Shown one piece after another: positions 26,262 through 36,700 of a DNA stretch of 64,000 bases (the stretch's first letter is position 1; each line of letters begins with the position of its first letter). The notes under the pieces are model-generated. The model saw only the letters and a program-made list of their open reading frames with translations, ran no database searches and had not been told where the DNA came from. The stretch comes from CBDIHP01 sp965279195 (lineage in GTDB: Bacteria > Planctomycetota > Planctomycetia > Isosphaerales > Isosphaeraceae), in contig CBDIHP010000034.1 in the NCBI GenBank assembly GCA_965279195.1, positions 119,796 through 183,795 on the forward strand, given 5' to 3'. The position numbers and the translations under genes are program-made.

Positions 26262-26945
26262 ATGGCGGGGAGACTCCGGGCCCTTTCGCGCGGGGAAGTC
26301 CGCGCGCTCGATCGTCGGGCGGAGAAGGAGGCCGGCCTGTCGACGGCCATCCTGATGGAGAACGCCGGCCACGGCGCGGCGGCCTGGCTGATCCCGAGGC
26401 TCAGGCCGGGCGGGGGGGTGGTTGTGGCCTGCGGGCCGGGGAACAACGGGGGCGACGGCGCGGTGGTCGCCCGGCATCTCGACGGCGCGGGGTTCGACGT
26501 CCGCGTGGTCTGGTTCGCGGCCCCGTCGGAGATCCGCGGCGACGCCTCGGCCCAGCGGCTGATCCTGGCCCGGTCCGAGATCCAGCAGATGCACTTCGCC
26601 GACCCCGAGCCGGGCTCGCTCGATGCGCTCTGGCAGGGGACCGACTGGATCGTCGACGCTTTGCTCGGCACGGGGCTGACGCGCCCGCTCGAGGGGCCGA
26701 TGGCCTGGGCGGTCGACGCGTTGAACCGATCGGGCCGGCCGATCCTGTCGCTCGACCTGCCCAGCGGGCTCGACGCCGACACCGGCCAGCCCCAGGGCGA
26801 CGCGGTCCGGGCCACGGCCACGGCCACATTCGTCGCCCCCAAGAAGGGATTCGCGCAGCCGGCGGCCGCCCCGTACCTGGGCGAGGTCGTCGTCGTCCCC
26901 ATCGGGGTGCCCCGGGCGCTCCTGATCCCGTTCCTGGTGGATTGA
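26262..26945 (+). CDS. nnrE: NAD(P)H-hydrate epimerase
   Basis: This 227-aa YjeF_N-type protein interconverts the R and S forms of hydrated NAD(P)H, the first step in repairing damaged nicotinamide cofactors. It shows ILMENAGHGAA, the CGPGNNGGDGAVVARHL motif, WIVDALLGTGLTRPLEG with the conserved Asp, and LDLPSGLDADTG. The C-terminus ends after FVAPKKGFAQ and GVPRALL. Most bacteria have this domain fused to the NnrD dehydratase; here it is a single domain and no dehydratase lies nearby. The start ATG has a near-perfect AAGGAGGTGA upstream. Confidence 0.92.
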   Translation: MAGRLRALSRGEVRALDRRAEKEAGLSTAILMENAGHGAAAWLIPRLRPGGGVVVACGPGNNGGDGAVVARHLDGAGFDVRVVWFAAPSEIRGDASAQRLILARSEIQQMHFADPEPGSLDALWQGTDWIVDALLGTGLTRPLEGPMAWAVDALNRSGRPILSLDLPSGLDADTGQPQGDAVRATATATFVAPKKGFAQPAAAPYLGEVVVVPIGVPRALLIPFLVD

Positions 26946-27148
26946 AAGCCGGGCCGGGCCGGGAATCCTGGGCTTGCGGGATTGTCCGGAATTCGTTCCT
27001 ATGACGCTCGGCGCGGTTCGCGACGGGGCGGAGATGCCCCGCGCTGGCGCCGGACACGGATGCGACGACGCCGCGAAGGGATTCCGGCCCCATCGGATCG
27101 GGGCACCTCTCCCCCCAACGCGCGGGATCGATCCAGGAGGAGATCGTG

Positions 27149-28060
27149 ATGCGCCGACTGATCATCGCCCTCGCCGTATGCGCGGCGACCTGTTTCGCAC
27201 CCGCATCGAGCCACGCCGACGTCGTCTTCCTGGCCACCGGCGACTCGCTCGTCTTCGGCACCGACCCGTCCTACGCCCCGGCGATGACGCCGTCCTACGG
27301 CGACCAGGGCTGGGTGAAGCTCGTGGCCGACGGCCTGGCCAGCGTCAACGGCGGCGTCCGGCCGACCGTGGCCAACTACGCCATCCCCGGCGAACTCACC
27401 GAGACCTACATCACCGCCGTCTCGCCCCCCGGCTGGACCGCCCGCGGCTGGGGGTTCAACCAGCACTACGCCGACGGCAACTCGCCCCAGTACAACGCCG
27501 TCCTCGACCGCATCCAGGCCGAGCACCTGGCCGGCAACTCGATCGGATACATCAGCCTCCTGCTCGGGGCCAACGACGCCCTGTTCCTGGTGAACACGCC
27601 CGCGTTCCAGACGGCCACGCCCGACGTCCAGCAGTCGCTCCTGACCACCACGCTCGGCGCCGCGATGACCCGCTACGCGTCGATCTTCGGCGCGCTCAAG
27701 ACGGCCGCGCCCGAGGCCAAGTTCATCCTGCCGGGTTACTACAACCCGATGCCGGCCGGCTCGCCCTACCAGCCGCTCTATCAGTCGATCGTCCAGTCGT
27801 ACAACGCCTTCATCGCCGCGACGGCCGCGTCCGCCGGGGCGACCTACGTCGACCTCGCCACCCCGATCCTCGGGCGCGAGCTGGAGCTGACCAACATCGG
27901 CGCCGGCGACACCCACCCCAACCAGCTCGGCTACCAGGTCATCGGCTCCACGATCAACCGCACCTTCACCCTGACCGCCGTCCCCGAGCCCGGCTCGATG
28001 GCGCTCCTCGGCCTGGGCGGCGTCGCCGTCCTCGCCTACGCCCGCCGCCGCCGCGTCTGA
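27149..28060 (+). CDS. PEP-CTERM SGNH/GDSL hydrolase
   Basis: The 303-aa product has a signal peptide (LIIALAVCAATCFAPASSHA). It is an SGNH esterase: GDSLVFG with Ser33, GAND at about 140-143, and DTHPNQ with Asp254 and His256 completing the catalytic set. The C-terminus is a PEP-CTERM sorting signal: VPEPGSMALLGLGG, a hydrophobic helix and RRRR. Thus it is exported and processed by an exosortase, which is not in the window. AGGAGG is eight bases upstream of the ATG; a GTG three bases earlier is also possible. The substrate ester is unknown. Confidence 0.9.
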   Translation: MRRLIIALAVCAATCFAPASSHADVVFLATGDSLVFGTDPSYAPAMTPSYGDQGWVKLVADGLASVNGGVRPTVANYAIPGELTETYITAVSPPGWTARGWGFNQHYADGNSPQYNAVLDRIQAEHLAGNSIGYISLLLGANDALFLVNTPAFQTATPDVQQSLLTTTLGAAMTRYASIFGALKTAAPEAKFILPGYYNPMPAGSPYQPLYQSIVQSYNAFIAATAASAGATYVDLATPILGRELELTNIGAGDTHPNQLGYQVIGSTINRTFTLTAVPEPGSMALLGLGGVAVLAYARRRRV

Positions 28061-28404
28061 GCCACGTAGGATGCACCGCGACGCGTCCCCTCGGGCCCGC
28101 GTCCACCGCACCTTGCCCTGCCCGCGCACCCGACGACCGCTGTCGGGGGCGCCGGGCACGGGTCTCCCGACCCCGCCCCCGGCCTGAGACGCCTCCACGC
28201 GCTGGGCGAGCATCTCCCGATGCCGCCCCACCGGTTGACGCGCCGTACCGGGAAACCGGATCTCCCGATCCGGCGACATTCGCCGATGTCGCCGGATCGG
28301 GAGATCCGGTTTGGTGGTCCCTCCGCCCGGCGGTGGGGCGGGATCAGGAGATCCTCGCCCAGCGCGGACGGTGCGGTGGACGCGAGTACGCGTCGCAGCG
28401 CACC
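28061..28404. repeat. Gene-free stretch with family 1 palindrome copy E and family 4 hairpins
   Basis: 28066-28113 and 28369-28410 are family 4 hairpins (GTGCGGTGGACGCG type), one reversed. 28150-28366 is family 1 copy E, in which the hairpin unit reads GGATCTCCCGATCC, GCATCTCCCGATGC or GGATCTCCTGATCC instead of GGGTCTCCAGACCC. Every change on one arm is matched on the other. The central loop CGACATTCGCCGATGTCG is itself a hairpin. Confidence 0.85.
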
Positions 28405-29655
28405 CTACGCCCCCGGCATTCGCCTCGCCCGCAGTCGACGGATGCCCCGAACAACACCCCTACACATCATCGCGCCAACACAAATCCACCCCGCCGCCAC
28501 CAGGCCGAGGGCGGCGAGCGACTCCAGGCCGGTCCACTCGTAGCGGCAGCCGGGGGGCGGCGGCATGCGCCGGATCAGCACGAACGCCGCCAGCCCGGCG
28601 CAACCGGCGGCGACGGCCAGCCACAGCGCCGCCCGCAGGAACCGCCTCCGATAGAGCGAGAGGCCCAGGGAGGTCCCCAGCGCCACGAGCGGGAGCCCCA
28701 CCAGGAGCAGGCTGAAGACCGTCCACGCCGGCCCCCAGGTTTGCAGGTATCCCGCGAAGTACTCATCTTCATATTCGACCCAGTCGCCGACCTGCCCGAC
28801 CTCCCAGAACGCCAGCCCCGCGACCGCCACCGCCCCCATCAGCGTGACGATCCCCGACCGCTTCGCCGACCGCCCCCGCCACCACAACAATCCGACCGCC
28901 AGCCCCAGCGGCACCAGCCCCACCGCGCAGATAGCCGCCGCCCGTGCGACCTCCATCAGCCGCACGGGGATCGCCAGCCTCAGCGTGACCCACGGCGGCA
29001 GGTACAGGGTCCGCGGGTCCTCCCCCGGCGGCCCGTCGGGGCTGCGGACGCCGGGCTTTGAATCCCGGTCGCCCTCGGGGGCCGAGAGCGACGCGACCCG
29101 GACGCCGGAGAAGTTCATCTCCGCCAGCGACACCACAGCCGGCCGTTGCGCCGGGTCGTCCGGGAGCAGGAACGCCCGGTGCTGGTTGATCTGCGCCCAG
29201 GGGATGTCGCGCGCGAGGGCCTTGCCGGTCCTCAGGTCGAACGACTTGCCCAGGTAGAAGAACGCGACCCGCGTGCCGTCCGGGCTCCGGACGATCTCGG
29301 GCGTGTCCTTCAAGAAGTCGAATTCCCCCGTGATGGTCAAGCGAATCGCCTCGCGGAACCCCTCCCGCCAGGCCACCCAGTTGTTCCCGATTTCGAACAG
29401 GAACTCGTCCTGCCCGTCGCCGTCGAGGTCGCCGACGAACTGCGTATCGACGGTATGGCTCGACTCCGTCCCCAGCGGCTTGCCCGACGGGTCGAGCCAG
29501 GTCCACTTCCAGCCATCGTCTTGCAAGCCGACGATCACACCCCGCCCGGGGGTTCCCTTGGCGCGGCCGATCGTCCGGACCTCGACCCTGGCCCTCGGCC
29601 CCGCCGGGGGTGTCTCCCAGATCCACCGATCCGCATTCGTCATGGCATCTCGCAC
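28405..29655 (-). pseudogene. C-terminal part of FG-GAP membrane protein, cut off by IS630 insertion
   Basis: This frame continues the product of 30802-33498 after the insertion. The longest start gives 416 aa, but coding sense resumes at 29777, directly at the element, with TAVDDLDGDGKVELILAELP. It contains further FG-GAP motifs (FVGDLDGDGQDEFLFE) and a membrane region of about four helices, including SGIVTLMGAVAVAGLAFWEV, ending in a basic tail. All this matches the C-terminus of the intact paralogue at 33791-37915 (SGIVTLMLLVALAGLLMWEF and PPPPGGRYR). Separated from its N-terminal half it probably gives no functional protein. Confidence 0.85.
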
Positions 29656-29776
29656 GATGATGCGGAACGGCTTGCCCTGGTCCCGGTTCGCGGGCAGTTC
29701 GGCGAGGATCAGTTCGACCTTGCCGTCGCCGTCGAGGTCGTCGACCGCAGTGAGGGGGCCCGGAGGATCCCGCGGA

Positions 29777-30753
29777 TTAGAGCGATTTCCCTATGAGTCT
29801 GGCGGTTGACTCTGTGGCGGTGTAGCCGCTATGGCGGAACCAGCCGGCGATGTCCTGCGGGGTGATCCGGCGGAGGGCGTCGCCCATGGCGCCGAAGAGA
29901 TCGGGGACCGTCCGGACCGCCAGCTCGCGGAGGATCGCCTTGAACTTCGAGAACAGCGGCTCGATCGGGTTGAGGTCGGGGCTGTAGGGGGGCAGGTAGC
30001 GGACCTGGGCGCCGGCCGCTTCGATCAGGCGACGCACCTCGGGCGACTTGTGGCAGGAGAGGTTGTCCATCACCACGATGTCGCCCGTCCGCAGGGTCGG
30101 GGCCAGGCAGTCGCCGATGTAGGTCTCGAAGCAGGCCGAGTTGGTGGCGCCGTCTGTGGCCAGGCAGGCGGGCTGGGGGACGCCCCCCAGCCTCACGGCG
30201 GCGGTGAGGGTGATGACCTTCCAGTGTCCGTGCGGCACCGGGCCGTCCACCCGCACGCCGCTGGGGGCCCGGCCGTGGGTCCGGTCCATGGCGGTGGTGC
30301 AGCCGGTCTCGTCGAGGAAGACCAGCCGCGACGGGTCGACCCCGGCGAACTCCTCGCGCCAGGCCCGCCGCTGCTCCTTCAGCTCGGGACGGTCCTGCTC
30401 GGCCGCCCGCCGCGACTTTTTTTACGCGTGATGCCCAGGCGTTTCAGGGCCCGGAACACGACCGTGGGGCCGCAGGCGACGCCGGCGGCCGCGGCGAGTT
30501 GCTCGAGGGTGGCGTCGGAGTCGTCTCGGACGGCCTGGCGGAGCCGAGCGTCGGCCTCGGCGTCGAAGGCACGCACCCTGCCCCCGCCCCGGGGCCTGGG
30601 CTCGATCGTGCCGACCTCGCGCCACCGCTTCATCAGCGCGCGGATCCAGGAGACGCTCACCGAGAACCGCCCGGCGATCTCCTCCCTGGTCAATTCGCCC
30701 GCCTCGCAGGCGGCGACCACGCGCTCCCTCAGGTCCATCGAATAGGCCTTCAT
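29777..30753 (-). CDS. IS630-family transposase, two frames joined by a -1 frameshift
   Basis: OrfA (30753 to 30379) starts MKAYSMDLRERVVAACEAGE with AGGAGG nine bases upstream and carries helix-turn-helix DNA-binding domains. At 30417-30423 a run of seven A residues on the coding strand allows a -1 shift into OrfB. OrfB continues as LVFLDETGCTTAM, then VVMDNLSCHKSPEVR, and YLPPYSPDLNPIEPLFSKFK, giving the DDE catalytic residues of IS630/Tc1-mariner transposases. The joined product would be 325 aa. The OrfB stop TAA is formed by the duplicated target TA plus the next host base. All catalytic residues are present, so the element looks active. Confidence 0.9.
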
Positions 30754-30818
30754 CCCCGGTGTCCTCCTGACACCCAGGGATATCCCAGTCAACCGCCAAA
30801 ATCAAAAGGAAATCGCTC
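29780..30818 (-). mobile_element. IS630-family insertion sequence, 1039 bp
   Basis: The ends at 29780-29811 and 30787-30818 are inverted repeats of 32 bp with 28 matches, starting GAGCGATTTCC and ending TGGCGGTTGACT. TA dinucleotides at 29778-29779 and 30819-30820 are the target duplication expected for this family. The element has interrupted a long FG-GAP gene; deleting it with one TA restores the frame exactly. Confidence 0.95.
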
Positions 30819-33498
30819 TAGGCGGGGCCGGGTGCCGGAACAGGATCGCCCCCGTCCGCCCCGAGACGCCGACGAGCTGGCGGCTGTCGTGTCGTTCGGC
30901 TGGGGCGACCTGCTCGCCGGACGACCAGCGCTGCTCGACGAGCAGGTCGGGGTGGCGGTCGCCGTCGAAATCGATCGGCCCGCGCAGGTCGACGAGGTTC
31001 GAAGTGACCGGCGCGGGGCTCCCTTGCGGCACGAGTTCGGTCCGGAAGATCGGATTCCCATCGCGGCCGTCGATGAGGATCAGGCTGATGCCGGGCGGGG
31101 GTGTCGGAGCAACTCGCGAGGGCAGGCCGGGGGCCGCCGGGGGGCGTTCCGTGGCGAGCACCGCCAGCTCGGCCCGGCCATCGCCCTCGCGATCGATGGT
31201 CGTGTGGGCCACCGCCTCCAGGTGGGTCGGCCGCCCGATGCGGATCGCCGGCGGCCCCCAGAGGACCCGCCCGTCTTTCCCGGAGATCGCGGCGATGGGC
31301 AGCCCCCGGCTGGGCCGACCGGAGTACGGATCCCGGATCACCGTATGGGCATGGATCAGCAGATCCGGCGCTCCATCGCCGTCGAGGTCGCTGGGCCGGC
31401 CGAGGAGCGGTTGCATCGTCTGGTCATCGGCCTCGTTCTCGAGGTTCACCCGGGGCGGATGGACCGTCCACAGGACATGCCCGTCCCGGCCGGAGATCGC
31501 CGTCTCGGACGGGGTCAGGTTGAGGATGTCCACGTTCCTGATCGAAAGCAAATCACGCACATGTTCCTGGGCATAGTCCGATCCGATGAGGTCGAGGATG
31601 CCGTCGCGGTCGTAGTCGGCCGCGACCTGCCAGTGGCCCGGGCGTTGCCAGGCGGGGAGCCTCGGGTCGCGGAAAGCGACGTAGCCGGTCGAGGTGACGC
31701 CCCAGAGTTCGGGCGAGCCGTCGCCGTCGAGGTCGTCGATCCGATGCAGCGAGGCGTCGAGCACCCGGGCGCATTCGCGGCCGTTGCGGGCTTCGAGCAG
31801 GATCGTCGCGGCCTTCCGGCTGTACCCGATCCGCCGCAGAGGGGCGACGATCATCGGTCGACCGTCCGGGCCGGTGCCCCAGGCCAGCGGGTCGCCGTCC
31901 GGCTCGTAGGGCAGGGGGGCGACCCACAGCGTCGAGCCGTCCTTACCCGAGACGGCCACCAGCAGGTGCTCCAGGCCGCGATGGGTGGCCAACGCCGAGA
32001 GCACGAGGTCACGCACCCCATCGCCGTTGATATCCAGATCCGTCAGGACAACGAGCCGGTCGGCCGGGCCGGTGTCGGTGAGGAACGGCACGCCCCAGCG
32101 CACCTGCCCGGTCCGCCCGTCGAGCAGCCTCAACTCGATCGACGACGGCGGGCCCGGCGAGGCGGGCCAGGTCGGGGCGAGGACCTCGGAGATCCCGTCG
32201 CCGTCGAGGTCCATCATCCGGACGGATCCATGGAAGTTCGGCGGGGCCGGCGTCTGCCACGACACGGCCTCGCCCGACGCCCCCTTCGCCCGGTAGTGGA
32301 GCGTCTGCGGGCCCTCGGTCTGGACCAGCACCTCGTCGCGCGGGCCCTCGACGAAGATCGGTCGCCGGTGGGTCGGCCCGGGAAACGTCAATGCGGGCTC
32401 GGTCGGCTGGCCGGTCTTCGGGTCGAGGAAGTGGATCTGGTCCTCGAAGGTCACCGCCACGACCTCGCGTCCCCCGCGCTTGATTTGATCGACGACCAGG
32501 ATCCCCTCGCCCTTCGCCGCCGGCCCCCCCGTTGGGGTGAACGACCAGCGAAGCTCGCCGGTCTTGCCGTCGATGGCCTGGACGACCCCGCTGGCCTTGC
32601 CCTGGATCGCGTCGGCCGCCGCGTCGAACTGGAACGCGGCGACGACCACCGCCCCGCCCCCGGGGCCATCCTCGAAGGCCAGGACCCCGGTGGGCATCGC
32701 GGCGGGCTTGTCCTTCCCGGTCGGCGTCTTGGTCGAGTCGAACGTCCAGAGCGGCTTGGGCGCCTTGCCCGAATACGCCATGGCGGTCCGTTTGGCCAGG
32801 TCGGCCCAGGCGGCATCGGCCTCGGAATCGCCGTCGAGGTCGATCATCTTCGGGGCCGGGAGGGACGTCGGTTCCGGCGACGACCGGCCGTGCCAGAGCC
32901 ACCCGGGCAGCGGGAACGGCAGGCCCGCTGCCTCGCCGTAGCTGACTTCGAAGGCGGGGAGGATCGGCTCATCGAGGATCTCCCCGTCCTCGCCGGGGGG
33001 CCGGGAATCCCAAAGCAACCGGCCGGTGTCGCCCCGGTAGCGTCGGTAGCGGTTGTTGCGGATGTCGAGCAGGTCCTTCCGGTCGGACTGGCCCGGCAGG
33101 AGGATCGCCAGGCTGTTGTCGCGCGCGATCTGGTCGTCCAGCCCGTAGGCGATCTCGAAGAGGGGCGACGAGGGGAGCTGCATCGAGAACACGCCCAGGC
33201 TGCCGGCCGGCACGCGGACGGGGAACGTCTGACCCAGCCGACGCTCGGGGCTGACGCGCACGCGGTAGTCGCCCGGGTCCAGGCGCAGGGGTTCGAGCGT
33301 CGGCGACGTGAACGCCGCGACCCGCCCGCCCGACCCCTCGCGCGTGACCTCGACCTCGGCCCGGACGCCGCCGCGATTCAGGTCATCCGAGACCCGGAAA
33401 TCCACCGCCCCCTTCCGCCCCTCCGCATACCACCCCCACGCCCACACCCCGCCCAGCGTGGCCAGCACCACCAGCACACCGAACCGCACTCGACGCAT
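30802..33498 (-). pseudogene. N-terminal part of giant FG-GAP membrane protein, interrupted by IS630
   Basis: The frame gives 898 aa, the last five residues (RAISF) being encoded by the insertion sequence. It starts with a membrane segment (FGVLVVLATLGGVWAWGWY), then a domain with RLDPGDYRVRVSPERR, and many FG-GAP/VCBS blades with calcium-type loops such as DLDGDGISEVLAP, DLDINGDGVRDLVLS and DLDGDGSPELWGV. The neighbour at 33791-37915 has the same order (LLDPGDYHLRVMPDRR). Joined to 28405-29655 the original protein would have been 1350 aa. Before the insertion it was probably an envelope-anchored protein with a large propeller-like exterior. Confidence 0.88.
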
Positions 33499-33790
33499 CC
33501 CATGTCCCCCTTTTCGTCATTCTTGCAGACACGCCGGACCCGGCTCGGATGCGCCGGGCGCGTGGCGGCGGCGCTGGGCGCGGGTCTCCCGACCCCGCCC
33601 TTACCCTTGTCGCGCGGTACCACGAGGCTGGGGTCTCCAGACCCCTTGTTCGAAGCCCCCCCCCCGCAATCCGTGGCATCTGATTCCTGGGTCGGGAGAC
33701 CCGCTCCTGTGGTACGGATTCTCTGGGGCGAGGCGGGGTCGGGAGACCCGCGCCCAGCGCCTGGCGGGGCCCTGCCGGAGGGACTCGGGG
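33499..33790. repeat. Family 1 palindromic repeat, copy F
   Basis: The repeat spans about 33571-33814. Left outer arm GCGCTGGGCGCGGGTCTCC; several hairpins are of the GGGTCTCCCGACCC variant. The final right arm (33791-33814) lies inside the next minus-strand gene and encodes its last residues and stop codon. Confidence 0.8.
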
Positions 33791-36700
33791 TCAGGAGACC
33801 CGCGCCCGGCGCCGGAGGTGTCGGATCATTTGATACAGGCGCATGGCTCCTTGCCAGAGAAGGAAAACCACCCCCGCCGCCGCCGCCCCGGCGTAGACGA
33901 GGTTCCACCACTCCATCCCAATCCGATACCGCCCGCCCGGGGGCGGCGGGAACCGTCGGATCAACACGAAGCCCGCGACGACCGCGCAGCACGCCGCAAC
34001 GCCGCACCAGATGAGCACGCGTCGCCAGCGCCGCCGGACCAGGCCCGCGACCATCCCCGCGCCGAGCGCGACGAGTGGCGTGCCGACGCCGACCACGGCC
34101 AGCGACGTCCGGCCCGCCCCCCAGGCCTCGACGCGCGCCGAGAAGATCGGATCTTCATATTCCACCCAATCCTTCACCCGGTTGAATTCCCACATCAACA
34201 GCCCCGCCAGGGCCACCAGCAGCATCAGCGTGACGATCCCCGACCGCTGCCCCCGTGCCCGGATCCGCATCAAACCCCAGAGCAGCACCCCCGGCGGCAA
34301 CGTCGCCAGCAGGCCGATCCAGGCCGCCTGCACCACCTGCGGTCCGGTCAGCGGCATCCAACCGACCCGGTCCGCCCAGGGCGGCGCGACCCAACTCCTC
34401 GGGTCGTCCTCCATCGGACGGAACAGGACCTCGGCCGCCGATCGCGAGGCGGTGTCGCCCGGCGGGCGCGGGGCGGAGAGCGCCGCGGGCGTCGCCCCCG
34501 CGACGCGGTACCCCGGGAGGAGGAGGAGCCGCTCGGTCGGGTCGTCCGGAACGAGCGGGACAGGCCCGAAGGGGCCATCGTGAGACTCGGACAGGACCCG
34601 GCCCGTCTTCAGGTCGAACAGCTCCCCCATGTCGTCCAGCACCGCGCGCGAGCCGTCGGGGCTGCGGTTGAGGAAGGCGAACGGCAGGCCCCGGCCCTGC
34701 CGGCGGGGCGAGGACCAGAGGGTCTCGCGGAACCCGTCCCGGCCCATCCGCCATTGCCCATCCCAGAAGCCCAGGAACTCCTCCAGGCCGTCGCCGTCGA
34801 AGTCGCTTGCGAATCCGTACATGGATCCATCTCCCGGGCGACGCCCGTGCGGCCGGCCCCGGTTGTCGAGCCAGAACCAGTTCGAACCCGCCTCGCCGCC
34901 GATCCCGACGACGACCTCGTGCCCCGCCGCCCCGGGCCGCCGGATCGCGACCAGGCTGGCCCGGTCCCAGGCGATCGAGCGGGGCGAGTCCCACATCCAG
35001 AGGTCGATATGCTTCCTCGGATCGTGGGCGAGGACGCGGTAGACGCCCAGCGCCCGGTCCTCCGCCGAGGCGCGGAACTCCACGGTGAGGATCTCGGGCG
35101 CCCCGTCGCCGTCGACATCCCGGACCTCGCATGGCAGGGACGTCGCCCGGGTCCCGTCGGGCAGGGCCTCGTAGCCGGCCGGGGCGTTGGACGAGCCGGG
35201 GACGATCCGCGCCAGGGGGGCCCCGGTCGCGCCCGAGGCCGCCACGATTTCGCCGACCGCCATCGAGGAATCGGCACTCGGCACGGATGGGAGGTATTCG
35301 ATCCGGAGCAGCAGGTCGTCGATGCGGTCGCCGTCGAGGTCGAAAGGGCGGTCGATCCGCTCGATCCGGAGCTGATAGGTCCGGTGTCCCTCGCGGTCCG
35401 GGGGGACAAAGCCGGCGAACGCCACCCCGTCCCGGCCTCGCACGATGACCAGGCGTCGCGCGGCCGGGCCCGAGAGCATCCCCAGCGGCCCGGGGCGGGT
35501 GGGCCGCTCGTCCACGATGAGCGCCAGGTCGCCGACGCCGTCGCCGTCGAAGTCCCCTGAGTGCGCGGCCTCGACGTTCCGGATGAGCCCCGGGGCGTAT
35601 CCCGCATCGACCCGGGGCTCGCGCCAGAGGAGCGACCCGTCGCGGCCCGAGATGGCCCCGATCGCCAGGGTGGCGAGATCCGACACCTGCCCGCTCCGCT
35701 CGCCCTCGTTGCAGCCGAACACCAGGTCGGGCACCCCGTCGCCGTCCAGGTCGGGCCTGGGGCCCTCGACGGGCGCGAGGGCCGGCATCGGGACGGCCAT
35801 CCCCCCGACGAACCTGCGCCGGGGCCTCGGCAGGGCCGTCGTCCAGAGCACCCGGCCGTCCCGGCCCGAGACGGCCGAGCGGGGCAACGCGTCACGCTCC
35901 GGCGGGTAGGGATTGTACAGCCAGTGGACGTTCATCCGGGGATCCAGGTCGGCACCGATCAGGTCGGCCACGCCGTCGCGGTCGTAGTCGGCCCCCCGGG
36001 ACCAGAACCCGGCCCTGCGCCACGCGGTCATCGGCCCGCCCCGGATGGCCATGAGGCCGCGGTTGGAGTGCCCCCAGAGGTCGGCCTGGCCGTCGCCGTC
36101 GAGGTCGTCCCGGTGCTGGAGATACGCACCCGGCACCCGGCCCAGTTCCCGGCCGCTGACCGGATGCAGCAGGACCGACATCGGCCGATGGTTGTGAGCG
36201 GCCCCCGCGACGATGGCCACGATCAGCGGCCGGTTGTCCGGCCCCTGGCCCCAGGCGAACGGGTCGTGGTCGAGCGTGTTGGGCAGGGGGCTCGCCCAGA
36301 GTGCCGCGCCGTCCTTGCCCGAGAGGGCGACGAGATACGTCGTGTCCTCCCCGATGTCCGCCGAGCGCCCCGGCAGGATGAGGTCGCGCACGCCGTCGCC
36401 GTCGACGTCCATGTCGGCCAGGAGGAAGAACCGCGACAGCCTGCCCGGCCGGGCGTTGCCGGTCCGGTCATGGTGCGGCACCCGCCAGCGGTCGCGGCCG
36501 GTGCGGCCGTCGACGACGCGGAGCCGGATCAGGCCCCGCAAGGTCGGATCCTTCTCGGGCAGGATCACCTCGGAGGCGCCGTCGCCGTCGAGGTCGACGA
36601 CCCTCGGCCAGCCGCCTCGCGGGTCGATCGAGCCGAAGGGGATCCGCCAGCCCGGGAGTTCGTCGGCCCCCCGCCAGGCGCGGGCGACGATCGTGTCCGA

